Positions 10,016 to 16,862 of a DNA stretch of 64,000 nt are shown piece by piece. Every line of letters begins with the position of its first letter. Positions within the stretch are counted from its first letter, which is position 1. Origin of the DNA: Moraxella sp035181385 (GTDB taxonomy: Bacteria; Pseudomonadota; Gammaproteobacteria; Pseudomonadales; Moraxellaceae); contig NZ_JAXCJK010000002.1 of assembly GCF_035181385.1 (NCBI RefSeq), forward strand, positions 124,001-188,000, given 5' to 3'. A program made the translations under genes and the position numbers. The notes beneath the pieces are model-generated. The model was not told the origin of the DNA. It worked only from the letters and a program-made list of their open reading frames with translations, and made no database searches.

Positions 10016-10076
10016 TTTTTAATCTCTCTTATTTAAAAGAAATTTGCATTTTTAACTTAATTGGTTGTAGGAAAAA

Positions 10077-10397
10077 TTACTGGTTCGCATCTGATGATAT
10101 TTGCAATTTCGTCAATCGCTCACTGGCATTGTCATAAGCCTGATTGCGTTCTCGTTTACCTACCGCCAAAACAAAAACCACCACCGTTTCATCTTCCACT
10201 TTATAAACCAAACGATAACCTGATGAACGCAGTTTTATTTTATAACACCCATTTAACTCACCGTGCAGACGATTGTTTTCAATATGCGGATTTTCCAAAA
10301 CTTTTTCTAGTTTTTTCTTAAACTGCAAGCGAATAGTTTCCCCCAATTTTTTCCATTCTTTAAAAGCCCGCTCATCAAAGTCAAGATTATAACTCAT
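10077..10397 (-). CDS. relE: RelE-type mRNA interferase toxin
   Basis: 106 aa. It aligns along its length with E. coli RelE as I remember it: LDFDERAFKEWKKLG, QFKKKLEKVLENP, YKIKLRSSGYRLVY and VGKRER followed by AYDNA. The residues known to matter for ribosome-dependent mRNA cleavage (two Lys of YKIK, Arg of LRSSGYR, Arg of GKRER, the late Tyr) are all present, so it looks active. ATG at 10397 is preferred over a TTG one codon earlier. The start overlaps the antitoxin gene by 11 bases, implying translational coupling. Confidence 0.93.
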   Translation of the reverse strand: MSYNLDFDERAFKEWKKLGETIRLQFKKKLEKVLENPHIENNRLHGELNGCYKIKLRSSGYRLVYKVEDETVVVFVLAVGKRERNQAYDNASERLTKLQISSDANQ

Positions 10398-10590
10398 CAA
10401 GCGTAACTCTTATGCGTGGAGCAGGATTTCTTAGGCGTTCTTTGGCAAGTGTAATAATATCATTGTCATCATCTTCAAAATAATTGATAAGCAACGATGT
10501 GATAATATCAAGCTCGGATTTCCCATTTTGGATTGCCATTGTTTTTAAAGCAGGTTCAATGCTTTTGGGAATGGTAATGGTTAATTGCAT
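10387..10590 (-). CDS. relB: RelB-type antitoxin
   Basis: 67 aa. The N-terminus (MQLTITIPKSIEPAL) fits a ribbon-helix-helix strand-helix start. The C-terminus KERLRNPAPRIRVTLDEL resembles the toxin-binding tail of RelB. It should neutralise RelE and repress its own promoter. GGAG lies about seven bases upstream of the ATG. It is shorter than E. coli RelB (79 aa), mainly in the middle. It is the first gene of the unit inserted between glyQ and glyS. Confidence 0.9.
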   Translation of the reverse strand: MQLTITIPKSIEPALKTMAIQNGKSELDIITSLLINYFEDDDNDIITLAKERLRNPAPRIRVTLDEL

Positions 10591-10650
10591 TTTTACTCCA
10601 ATTTTTGGATAGCCGTATTATTGATTAGCGAAACACTTTTTAGAATAGAC

Positions 10651-10766
10651 TTCCTGCGAAACCTTGAAATAAGGAAAACCGTTCGTGGTGAACTTGTCAA
10701 ACCATAACGGTTTTCCGCCACCCTTCGACAAGCTCAGGGCGAACGGAAAACCTAGTATCGCAGGAA
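10651..10766. repeat. REP-like compound palindromic element
   Basis: Two diverged copies of an extragenic repeat face each other: 10679-10710 (CCGTTCGTGGTGAACTTGTC...) and 10715-10746 in reverse (TTCGACAAGCTCAGGGCGAA). They are enclosed by outer arms TTCCTGCGA (10651-10659) and TCGCAGGAA (10758-10766). Inner arms GGAAAACCGTT/AACGGTTTTCC and GGTTTTCCG/CGGAAAACC can form two adjacent hairpins. The GACAAGCTCAGGGCGAACGG core recurs in many unrelated bacterial genomes and yields spurious PFDKLRANG peptides. It lies just downstream of glyQ. Confidence 0.85.
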
Positions 10767-10817
10767 ATCTAATTTTTAACATTTTATTAATGCTTGGTTA
10801 TTTTGGCATTGTTTTGT

Positions 10818-11750
10818 TCACTCATCACTCTCTTTTGGCAACCACTTCTCCAACGCTTCTTGTCTATGCGCTTCGTCCGCCAATGGAAAGCCCAATTTGG
10901 CTCGTGCCACGGTGTAGCTTTCGGCGACTTTTTTTGCCAAAGTGCGTACTCTTAGGATAAATCTTTGGCGTTCGGTAACGCTAATCGCCCCACGAGCATC
11001 AAGCAAATTAAAGCTGTGAGACGCTTTTAGCACCATTTCATAGGCAGGCAAAGGCAAATTCACAGCAACCAATCTGTCCGCCTCTTGTTCATAAAAATCA
11101 AACAGTTCAAACAGTTTATCCACATCGGCATATTCAAAATTATAAGTAGACTGCTCCACTTCATTTTGGTGGAACACATCGCCATAAGTCACCCGCCCAA
11201 ACTCGCCGTCCGCCCACACCAAATCATAGACGCTGTCCACGCCTTGAATGTACATCGCCAGCCGTTCAAGCCCATAAGTAATCTCGCCTGTTACAGGAAA
11301 GCACGCCAAGCCCCCCACCTGCTGAAAGTAGGTAAACTGGGTAACCTCCATACCGTTTAGCCACACCTCCCAGCCAAGCCCCCACGCCCCAAGCGTAGGA
11401 CTCTCCCAGTTGTCCTCCACAAAACGCACATCGTGGGTCAGCGTATCAATGCCAAGTGCCTGCAATGACCCCAAATACAGCTCTTGGATATTGTCAGGAT
11501 TGGGTTTTAGCACCACTTGAAATTGGTAATAATGTTGTAAACGGTTGGGGTTGTCGCCATAACGCCCATCGGTGGGTCGCCGAGACGGCTGAACATAGGC
11601 GGCGTGCCATTTTTCGGGCGTTAAGGCTCTTAAAAAAGTGGCGGTGTGAAAAGTCCCTGCCCCCATTTCCATATCATAAGGCTGTAAGATGACACAGCCT
11701 TGATTTGCCCAGTAGTTTTGTAATGTTAAGATGATTTGTTGAAAAGTCAT
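10818..11750 (-). CDS. glyQ: Glycyl-tRNA synthetase alpha subunit
   Basis: 310 aa, normal length. It is the catalytic class II core of heterotetrameric GlyRS and forms glycyl-adenylate. Visible family motifs include FQQIILTLQNYWANQGC, QPYDMEMGAGTFHT, YVQPSRRPTDGRYG and PNRLQHYYQFQVVLKP. The last residues run to LEKWLPKESDE. It is the first gene of the glyQ - relBE - ORF58 - glyS stretch. Confidence 0.97.
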   Translation of the reverse strand: MTFQQIILTLQNYWANQGCVILQPYDMEMGAGTFHTATFLRALTPEKWHAAYVQPSRRPTDGRYGDNPNRLQHYYQFQVVLKPNPDNIQELYLGSLQALGIDTLTHDVRFVEDNWESPTLGAWGLGWEVWLNGMEVTQFTYFQQVGGLACFPVTGEITYGLERLAMYIQGVDSVYDLVWADGEFGRVTYGDVFHQNEVEQSTYNFEYADVDKLFELFDFYEQEADRLVAVNLPLPAYEMVLKASHSFNLLDARGAISVTERQRFILRVRTLAKKVAESYTVARAKLGFPLADEAHRQEALEKWLPKESDE

Positions 11751-12136
11751 GATGAATAATACCTAATAAAAATAATTTATTAAAAAACTCATTAATGTAC
11801 ACAAAAACCGTTGATTTGGCAACTTGTTTTTAATGAAGCAAACAAGACAGCCAAGTTGCACGATCAAACCTTAGCACTAAAAAATATTGATAATAAATAG
11901 TGAATAGATTCTAACCATATCTAGCAACACAGCCCCATTTTGTTGATGAGATTTGATTGCAAAAATTCATGTTTTTACATCTTACAGTCAAATATTAATA
12001 TTGCCCTTAAACACTCAATTTCATAATAAAAAACACGCCTATTTTGAACCGCACCCCAAAAGTTAGACATCAACTTTTGGGGTGCGGTTCATTCATTGGG
12101 TGTTTTTATGTAAAGCATTATCAAAGCTTTAATGCT
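11751..12136. other. Intergenic region upstream of glyQ
   Basis: 386 bases without a plausible gene. It is A/T-rich, should hold the glyQ promoter on the minus strand, and carries the strong palindrome at 12045-12091. Nothing else is recognised. Confidence 0.6.
12045..12091. repeat. 20-bp perfect palindrome resembling paired IS3-family ends
   Basis: Left arm TGAACCGCACCCCAAAAGTT, loop AGACATC, and the exact reverse complement on the right. The arm resembles terminal inverted repeats of IS150/IS3-group insertion sequences, and no transposase is present. It lies 46 bases past the pspC-like stop codon, so it may serve as a terminator. It is related to the hairpin at 49075-49118. Confidence 0.7.
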
Positions 12137-12358
12137 CTAGGCATAAGATGCTGGCGTCGCCTCTGGCATGACAAACCACAAAATAAGATAAGCCAGCATA
12201 GCCATCGGCAAGGTAACGCCCGCACTTAAAATAATGACGGCAAAAAACAGCATACGAACCATATTTGGTGACCACCCCAAATATTCAGCAATACCACCCA
12301 GCACACCCGCAAAAACACGATACTTAACAGAGCGATGAAGTTTCATCATTTTTTTCAT
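12137..12358 (-). CDS. PspC domain membrane protein
   Basis: 73 aa. The whole protein is one PspC domain: a basic start (MKKMMKLHRSVKYR), then VFAGVLGGIAEYLGWSPNMVRMLF, then a hydrophobic segment ending LAYLILWFVMPE. One or two inner-membrane helices are likely. PspC proteins sense envelope stress together with PspB/PspA in enterics; no other psp gene is nearby, so the role here is inferred from the family only. AAGGA lies nine bases upstream of the ATG. Confidence 0.85.
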   Translation of the reverse strand: MKKMMKLHRSVKYRVFAGVLGGIAEYLGWSPNMVRMLFFAVIILSAGVTLPMAMLAYLILWFVMPEATPASYA

Positions 12359-12605
12359 GATATTTTCCTTAGTTAGTGTGTCAGCCCAACAAACAATGAC
12401 CGATGAGTAATGATTTATGGCTAAGTTTTCTAAATTTCAATAAAAAAGCCTGCCCAGTTTACCAAAGTAACACAATTTTTTTAGGTCAGGCATGTGATGT
12501 TAAATTTTGTAACTTCACCCAAAGGTTGTCATGCCTTATTCATATTCGTAATGACGCCTATTGTAATTATTAGAAGCAAGTACTAAAACCGTTCAATAAG
12601 TTTGC

Positions 12606-12611
12606 TATAAT
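12606..12611 (+). promoter_or_regulatory. Probable extended -10 for nadR-pnuC
   Basis: TTTGCTATAAT, with TG at 12603-12604 and TATAAT at 12606-12611, lies 34 bases before the nadR ATG. No clear -35 is seen. Confidence 0.5.
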
Positions 12612-12644
12612 ACTGTTTCTCCAACCACCAAACTGGATAAAAAC

Positions 12645-13658
12645 ATGAAGACAAGCACAGGATTGCTCATTGGGCATTTTGAGCCACTACATTTAGGGCA
12701 TTTAAGGGACATCAATACTGCCGCAGGTCAATGTGACACCCTACACATCATCATCACGCCAAAGCTAGGCAACAGTCGCTTTCGCCCCACCATGCAGGAT
12801 AAGGCTCGTTGGGTACAGGTAGCTTGCCAGCACTTTGACTTCATCAAAGTACATACAACAGATGGCCTTCATATAAATGCACTGGGCGATTATGGCAAAA
12901 CCCTCCACCTTGATGAGCTGATTGTTAAAAAATTGGGCATAGATGATAACAACAATCACCTAAAAATTTTCATCAAAGATGGCGTAAGTTTAGACGAAAA
13001 GTTTTCAAAGGTGATTTTGCCAAATTGGGTTTATGATGATGACAAGATTTATCAAAACCCCATCGCACATTTTTATGACATTGCAGCACCTGCCAGACCC
13101 AACTATGTGCAGACGGTGTGTATCGTGGGTGGCGAAAGCTCTGGCAAAACAACTTTAGTGCATAAACTGGCAAACCATTATGGTGCAAGCATTGCCCTTG
13201 AAATGGGTCGGATATACACATACAGCAATTTAGGTGGCACAGAGCTTGGATTGCAATACAGTGATTATACACCAATTGCCATCAGCCATGCACAAGCGAT
13301 TTTTGACGCAAAAAAACACGCCACTGCACCGATTGTACTGGTTGATACTGACTTTGCCACAACACAAGCATTTTGCGAAGAGTATGAAAATCGTCCCAAT
13401 CCTGTGGTAGCCGCACTTAGCAATGACATACGCATGGATTTTACCATTTACCTAGATAATAATGTCGAATGGGTGGCAGATGGCATCAGACGGCTTGGTG
13501 GCACCGCTGAGCGTACACGCTTTGCAAATAGAATCTTAGAAATGCTGGCTCGCCATGACATCACACCTTTTGTGATTGATGATGCCGATTATCACGCACG
13601 CTACGAACAGGCGATGAAGTTCATTGATGAGAATGTATTGTGCCAAGATGCGGCGTGA
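12645..13658 (+). CDS. nadR: NadR: NMN adenylyltransferase / nicotinamide riboside kinase
   Basis: 337 aa. The N-terminal nucleotidyltransferase domain has GHFEPLHLGHL (residues 10-20). The C-terminal kinase domain has P-loop GGESSGKTT at 162-170. Together they phosphorylate nicotinamide riboside to NMN and adenylate NMN to NAD. The helix-turn-helix repressor domain that precedes these in enteric NadR is absent, as in Haemophilus, so this is an enzyme rather than a regulator. It is followed after 43 bases by pnuC, its cognate riboside importer, consistent with an NAD-salvage operon. Confidence 0.93.
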   Translation: MKTSTGLLIGHFEPLHLGHLRDINTAAGQCDTLHIIITPKLGNSRFRPTMQDKARWVQVACQHFDFIKVHTTDGLHINALGDYGKTLHLDELIVKKLGIDDNNNHLKIFIKDGVSLDEKFSKVILPNWVYDDDKIYQNPIAHFYDIAAPARPNYVQTVCIVGGESSGKTTLVHKLANHYGASIALEMGRIYTYSNLGGTELGLQYSDYTPIAISHAQAIFDAKKHATAPIVLVDTDFATTQAFCEEYENRPNPVVAALSNDIRMDFTIYLDNNVEWVADGIRRLGGTAERTRFANRILEMLARHDITPFVIDDADYHARYEQAMKFIDENVLCQDAA

Positions 13659-13701
13659 CCTGACAATATTATAAAAAATAAAAAAAGCGGAGTATGATTG
13701 C

Positions 13702-14445
13702 ATGAAAATTGCATTTTTAGACAACATCACAGGCCATGGTGAAAAAGACTGGACAGCACGATGGATCTTAATCTGGTTTACTTTGGGTGCGATGGCGTTA
13801 TTTACTGGTTTTTGGCAGACGACAGAGCGAGCACCGCTTGATTGGTTCTATTTTGGCGTATCCATCATCGGCCTTTTGTGTGTGGTTGGCTTGTCTTTTC
13901 GCAAAAACTTGCTTGGCAATGGGCTTGGTATGGCTGCCACCGCAGGCGAAGTAATTGTACAGGGTACGGCTGGGGCGGTTGGCCTGATGCTTGCACCGAT
14001 TTTTAACTTTTTTACGCACGCTTATGGCATGATAAATTGGCGTGAACACACCGACAAAAATGGCAACATGACCCCCAAATCTGCCAACAAATACATCTGG
14101 GGTATTACCGTCATATTTATTACCATCGGTCTGGCATCATTCCCACATATCAATGAATGGCTCATCAACCAAGGCTACGGTGTGATTGAAGATGATGGCG
14201 GTAGGTTTTTGGGCATTGTTAGCTTTTTTTGGATCAATGTCATTGCTTTTGTACTGTCCATCACCGCCCAAGTAACGATGATTTTACGATATTCCTTTAA
14301 TTGGTGGCTGTGGATTTTGGTCAATATTGTATGGCTGATTGTCAACATCATGTCAGGCAATGTCATTTTTGCCATTCAGACAATGATTTACCAAGTCAAT
14401 GCCATCATTGGGTTGTATGGCTGGCAGCGAAGCGAAAGCCAATGA
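13702..14445 (+). CDS. pnuC: PnuC nicotinamide riboside transporter
   Basis: 247 aa inner-membrane protein with about seven hydrophobic segments, including WFYFGVSIIGLLCVVGLSF, YIWGITVIFITIGLASF and WWLWILVNIVWLIVNIM. The paired Trp and Asn residues around WWLWILVN and MIYQVNAIIGLYGW are typical of the PnuC substrate channel. It imports nicotinamide riboside by facilitated diffusion, trapped by the kinase of NadR directly upstream. GCGGAG precedes the ATG. It is convergent with pgsA. Confidence 0.93.
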   Translation: MKIAFLDNITGHGEKDWTARWILIWFTLGAMALFTGFWQTTERAPLDWFYFGVSIIGLLCVVGLSFRKNLLGNGLGMAATAGEVIVQGTAGAVGLMLAPIFNFFTHAYGMINWREHTDKNGNMTPKSANKYIWGITVIFITIGLASFPHINEWLINQGYGVIEDDGGRFLGIVSFFWINVIAFVLSITAQVTMILRYSFNWWLWILVNIVWLIVNIMSGNVIFAIQTMIYQVNAIIGLYGWQRSESQ

Positions 14446-14526
14446 CTAAACTCTTAATGACTCATTGATGGCAATTAAACCCTAAACCAAATCTCAAATG
14501 ATGGGTTGTGAGTACTTATTTGATCA

Positions 14527-15174
14527 TTAGGGCTGTTTTAAATATGGCCAAGCCGCTCTTAGATAAATCATCATTGACCACAATGTCAGTAGCACCGCAA
14601 TCATCATCAACACATAGCCAATGACATCAAGACTTTGCCAATTTAAAAGCAATACAGAGATGGCTATCATCTGAAAAGCTGTTTTTAACTTGCCTACATA
14701 TGACACCGCCACACTTGTGCGTGCACCAAGCTCTGCCATCCATTCACGCAATGCCGACACCGCAATCTCTCGAGAAATAATAACAATAGCACAAACCGCC
14801 ATGATGATATTGGCATGCCACTGCACCAAGACAACCAAAGCAGCAGCAACCATCAGTTTATCTGCCACAGGATCTAAAAACCGCCCAAATGCTGATGTGA
14901 TGTTGAGTTTGCGTGCCAAATAACCGTCTAGCCAATCCGTAATCGCCGCCAAAATGAACAAAAAAGCCAATAAAAAATGACGAAGCATACTGTCACTGTA
15001 TTCAAGCATACCAAGGCGTGCAATCGCATTGTTGGTGATGGCTGGTACGCCAATCCCAAGTGCAGGCGGCCAATAAGCAATGGCAATAAACAGCGGAATC
15101 ATTGCGATGCGTGCGATGGTCAAGTTATTTGGCAAATTAAAAATTGTGTGCTTGGCTTGGCTTGGCTTGGTCAT
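14527..15174 (-). CDS. pgsA: CDP-diacylglycerol--glycerol-3-phosphate 3-phosphatidyltransferase
   Basis: 215 aa with several membrane helices. The CDP-alcohol phosphatidyltransferase signature DGYLARKLNITSAFGRFLDP..DK (D-G-x2-A-R-x8-G-x3-D-x3-D) is intact. It makes phosphatidylglycerol-phosphate, the substrate of PgpA encoded at 30933. ATG at 15174 is preferred over an upstream TTG at 15213. Codons 2-9 are built from four tandem CCAAG units, giving the N-terminus TKPSQAKH. The Shine-Dalgarno is weak. Confidence 0.93.
   Translation of the reverse strand: MTKPSQAKHTIFNLPNNLTIARIAMIPLFIAIAYWPPALGIGVPAITNNAIARLGMLEYSDSMLRHFLLAFLFILAAITDWLDGYLARKLNITSAFGRFLDPVADKLMVAAALVVLVQWHANIIMAVCAIVIISREIAVSALREWMAELGARTSVAVSYVGKLKTAFQMIAISVLLLNWQSLDVIGYVLMMIAVLLTLWSMMIYLRAAWPYLKQP
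15151..15170. repeat. Pentanucleotide tandem repeat (CTTGG)x4 at the pgsA start
   Basis: Four exact CTTGG units (CCAAG in the sense strand) lie immediately inside the pgsA reading frame, one base after the start codon region. A change of one unit would shift the frame. Confidence 0.9.
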
Positions 15175-15401
15175 GGTGGTTTTATTTTGACTTAAAATCA
15201 ATAAAATTAGCAATTATCAATGATGATTTTAGAGATTCTTAGATGTTTGGATAATTACTGTATCATTGTACTGTATACTGTATGATACCTTAATTTTGCT
15301 ATTTTTTGGCGATTATTTGTGTGCTTTAAACAAACTTTTTCAAAATTTTTAAAAAAAGTTTGAAAAAATGGTAAATTTTTCAAAAATTTTGAAAAAAAAT
15401 A

Positions 15402-15429
15402 TTGACACCTGCTAAAAAATCTATATAAT
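15402..15429 (+). promoter_or_regulatory. Sigma-70 promoter for the tRNA-Gly pair
   Basis: -35 TTGACA (15402-15407), 16-base spacer, -10 TATAAT (15424-15429). Both hexamers are consensus. It is preceded by A/T tracts at 15330-15400 that could act as an UP element. The -10 is 50 bases upstream of the first tRNA. Confidence 0.9.
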
Positions 15430-15478
15430 ACGCTCCCATGCAATGATGTATGTCATCTTAAATCAAAGATGAAAAATT

Positions 15479-15554
15479 GCGGGAATAGCTCAGTTGGTAG
15501 AGCACAACCTTGCCAAGGTTGGGGTCGCGAGTTCGAATCTCGTTTCCCGCTCCA
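15479..15554 (+). tRNA. tRNA-Gly(GCC), copy 1
   Basis: 76 nt. Acceptor stem GCGGGAA/TTCCCGC, D-arm AGCTCAGTTGGTAGAGC, anticodon loop CTTGCCAAG with anticodon GCC, TTCGAAT T-loop and an encoded CCA end. It is identical to copy 2. Confidence 0.97.
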
Positions 15555-15596
15555 AGTTTTCAAATACACATTGAATACCAAAACATATGACCATAT

Positions 15597-15672
15597 GCGG
15601 GAATAGCTCAGTTGGTAGAGCACAACCTTGCCAAGGTTGGGGTCGCGAGTTCGAATCTCGTTTCCCGCTCCA
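15597..15672 (+). tRNA. tRNA-Gly(GCC), copy 2
   Basis: 76 nt, identical base for base to the copy at 15479 and 42 bases downstream of it. Same anticodon GCC and encoded CCA. Probably one transcript from the promoter at 15402. Confidence 0.97.
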
Positions 15673-15679
15673 AATTTTA

Positions 15680-15709
15680 AAGTCCAATTCAAAAGAATTG
15701 GGCTTTTTA
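15680..15709 (+). terminator. Intrinsic terminator after the tRNA-Gly pair
   Basis: Stem AAGTCCAATTC / GAATTGGGCTT (one G-U pair) with an AAAA loop, followed by a T-run. Confidence 0.85.
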
Positions 15710-15881
15710 TTCATTCAATTTTTTTTACATTGACTACTGTTCAAATGCCATCATTTAACATGAACTGATGATTGTTACGGGTCGTTTTCTGCCCAACCCA
15801 CCCGACTATGGGTTTGAATTTAATAAGCTTTTTTGACACCCTCTTTGCATATTAATAGATGTTTTATTCATCAACACACCA

Positions 15882-16727
15882 TCACGCCTTTCTGCCTCTT
15901 CTAAACACAAATTCATCTTCATAAAACGACAGACTTGCATTATCCCAAAAGAACGGTACGCCCAAAATTGGTAGTGGAGACAAATCTTTTGGTGTTGCTC
16001 TATCAACCAACCAATCACCCAATTCTTTGCTTAGCCTATCATCAAGGTCAGTTAATTTTTCAGTCAAACTTTTGGCAAAAAAATCATCACCAACCTTGAT
16101 AATCCAAGTATGACTACACAGAGGCTTTCTAGGATTGATGAGCTGTTCAAGCAAGGCATGGCCAAAAATAAAAGCTTGTGCTTTGTCATCATCTTTTGGT
16201 TGGGTGGGATTACACCAAAACCGCCTTGGGGCAACCAAAGTATTGTGCCAATCAAAATCTCTTAAAGACTTGCCAATATTTTCATCACTCACCACCAAAA
16301 TCGCTCCATTTTCATCAAATACCGTAATGGCATCACGCACACGATTTCTTAAGCCCTTATCGCCATTATTTGCCATTTCACGAAGATGCACATGATTTAG
16401 GATCGCTTTTGATTTGGGAAACACTGACCAAATACACGCACCAAACCAGTCGTGTAAGTTATTTCTGGTAGGAATGTGTGCTGTGGCAAAAATATGCCTT
16501 TCATAAGCTGTGCCATGCGGCAAATCATCTTGGCTGACAAAATATAGCGGTCTATTTGTACCATACAAGGCTGGTGCGATGTGGTTTTTGGCAAAATAAT
16601 CATTCAGCCAATCAGCCAGCTCGCCTGTATGCTTGCACTCACTAAAAGCATGATGAATGTGTGCATAAGGCTCCAGCCAAGGTGCTGATCGGTCAATGGT
16701 TGCAAATAGGATAGAAAAATCACTCAT
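15882..16727 (-). CDS. DUF3025 family protein
   Basis: 281 aa soluble protein; no signal peptide or membrane helix. The sequence from HDWFGACIWSVFPKSKAILNH through LRNRVRDAITVFDENGAILV, and the late HALLEQLINPRKPLCSHTW, matches the DUF3025 family, whose function is not known to me. It contains many His, Asp and Trp residues, but I cannot name an active site. No Shine-Dalgarno is evident. It lies downstream of htpG, separated by a terminator, so it is probably transcribed separately. Confidence 0.75.
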   Translation of the reverse strand: MSDFSILFATIDRSAPWLEPYAHIHHAFSECKHTGELADWLNDYFAKNHIAPALYGTNRPLYFVSQDDLPHGTAYERHIFATAHIPTRNNLHDWFGACIWSVFPKSKAILNHVHLREMANNGDKGLRNRVRDAITVFDENGAILVVSDENIGKSLRDFDWHNTLVAPRRFWCNPTQPKDDDKAQAFIFGHALLEQLINPRKPLCSHTWIIKVGDDFFAKSLTEKLTDLDDRLSKELGDWLVDRATPKDLSPLPILGVPFFWDNASLSFYEDEFVFRRGRKA

Positions 16728-16814
16728 AAGAAAAAATAGCTTAATTTTTGGTTTATTTTACAACTTTTTAATGTTTTACGCATGAATTTATATAATACAT
16801 CAACCCACGAGCAA

Positions 16815-16847
16815 TAAAAAAACGCCCAAAGGCTGAGCGTTTTTTTA
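16815..16847 (-). terminator. Intrinsic terminator of htpG
   Basis: AAAAAACGCCCAAAGGCTGA.. pairs ACGC with GCGT around a short loop, flanked by A- and T-runs, so it can work in both directions. It lies 16 bases past the htpG stop. Confidence 0.7.
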
Positions 16848-16862
16848 TGGATATCAACAAAA

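Noticed and set aside
10685..10960. Plus-strand ORF with PPFDKLRANG near its start
   Set aside because: It is a translation of the REP-like palindrome running into the reverse strand of glyQ; a known spurious-ORF signature.
12044..12229. 61-aa ORF starting in the palindrome at 12045
   Set aside because: It reads through the hairpin and antisense to the PspC gene.
15300..15400. AT-rich inverted tracts as a replication origin
   Set aside because: No DnaA boxes or origin-linked genes; they directly precede a strong tRNA promoter and more likely act as an UP element.
15453..15714. Overlapping minus-strand ORFs with RETRFELATPTL-type repeats
   Set aside because: They are antisense readings of the two identical tRNA-Gly genes.
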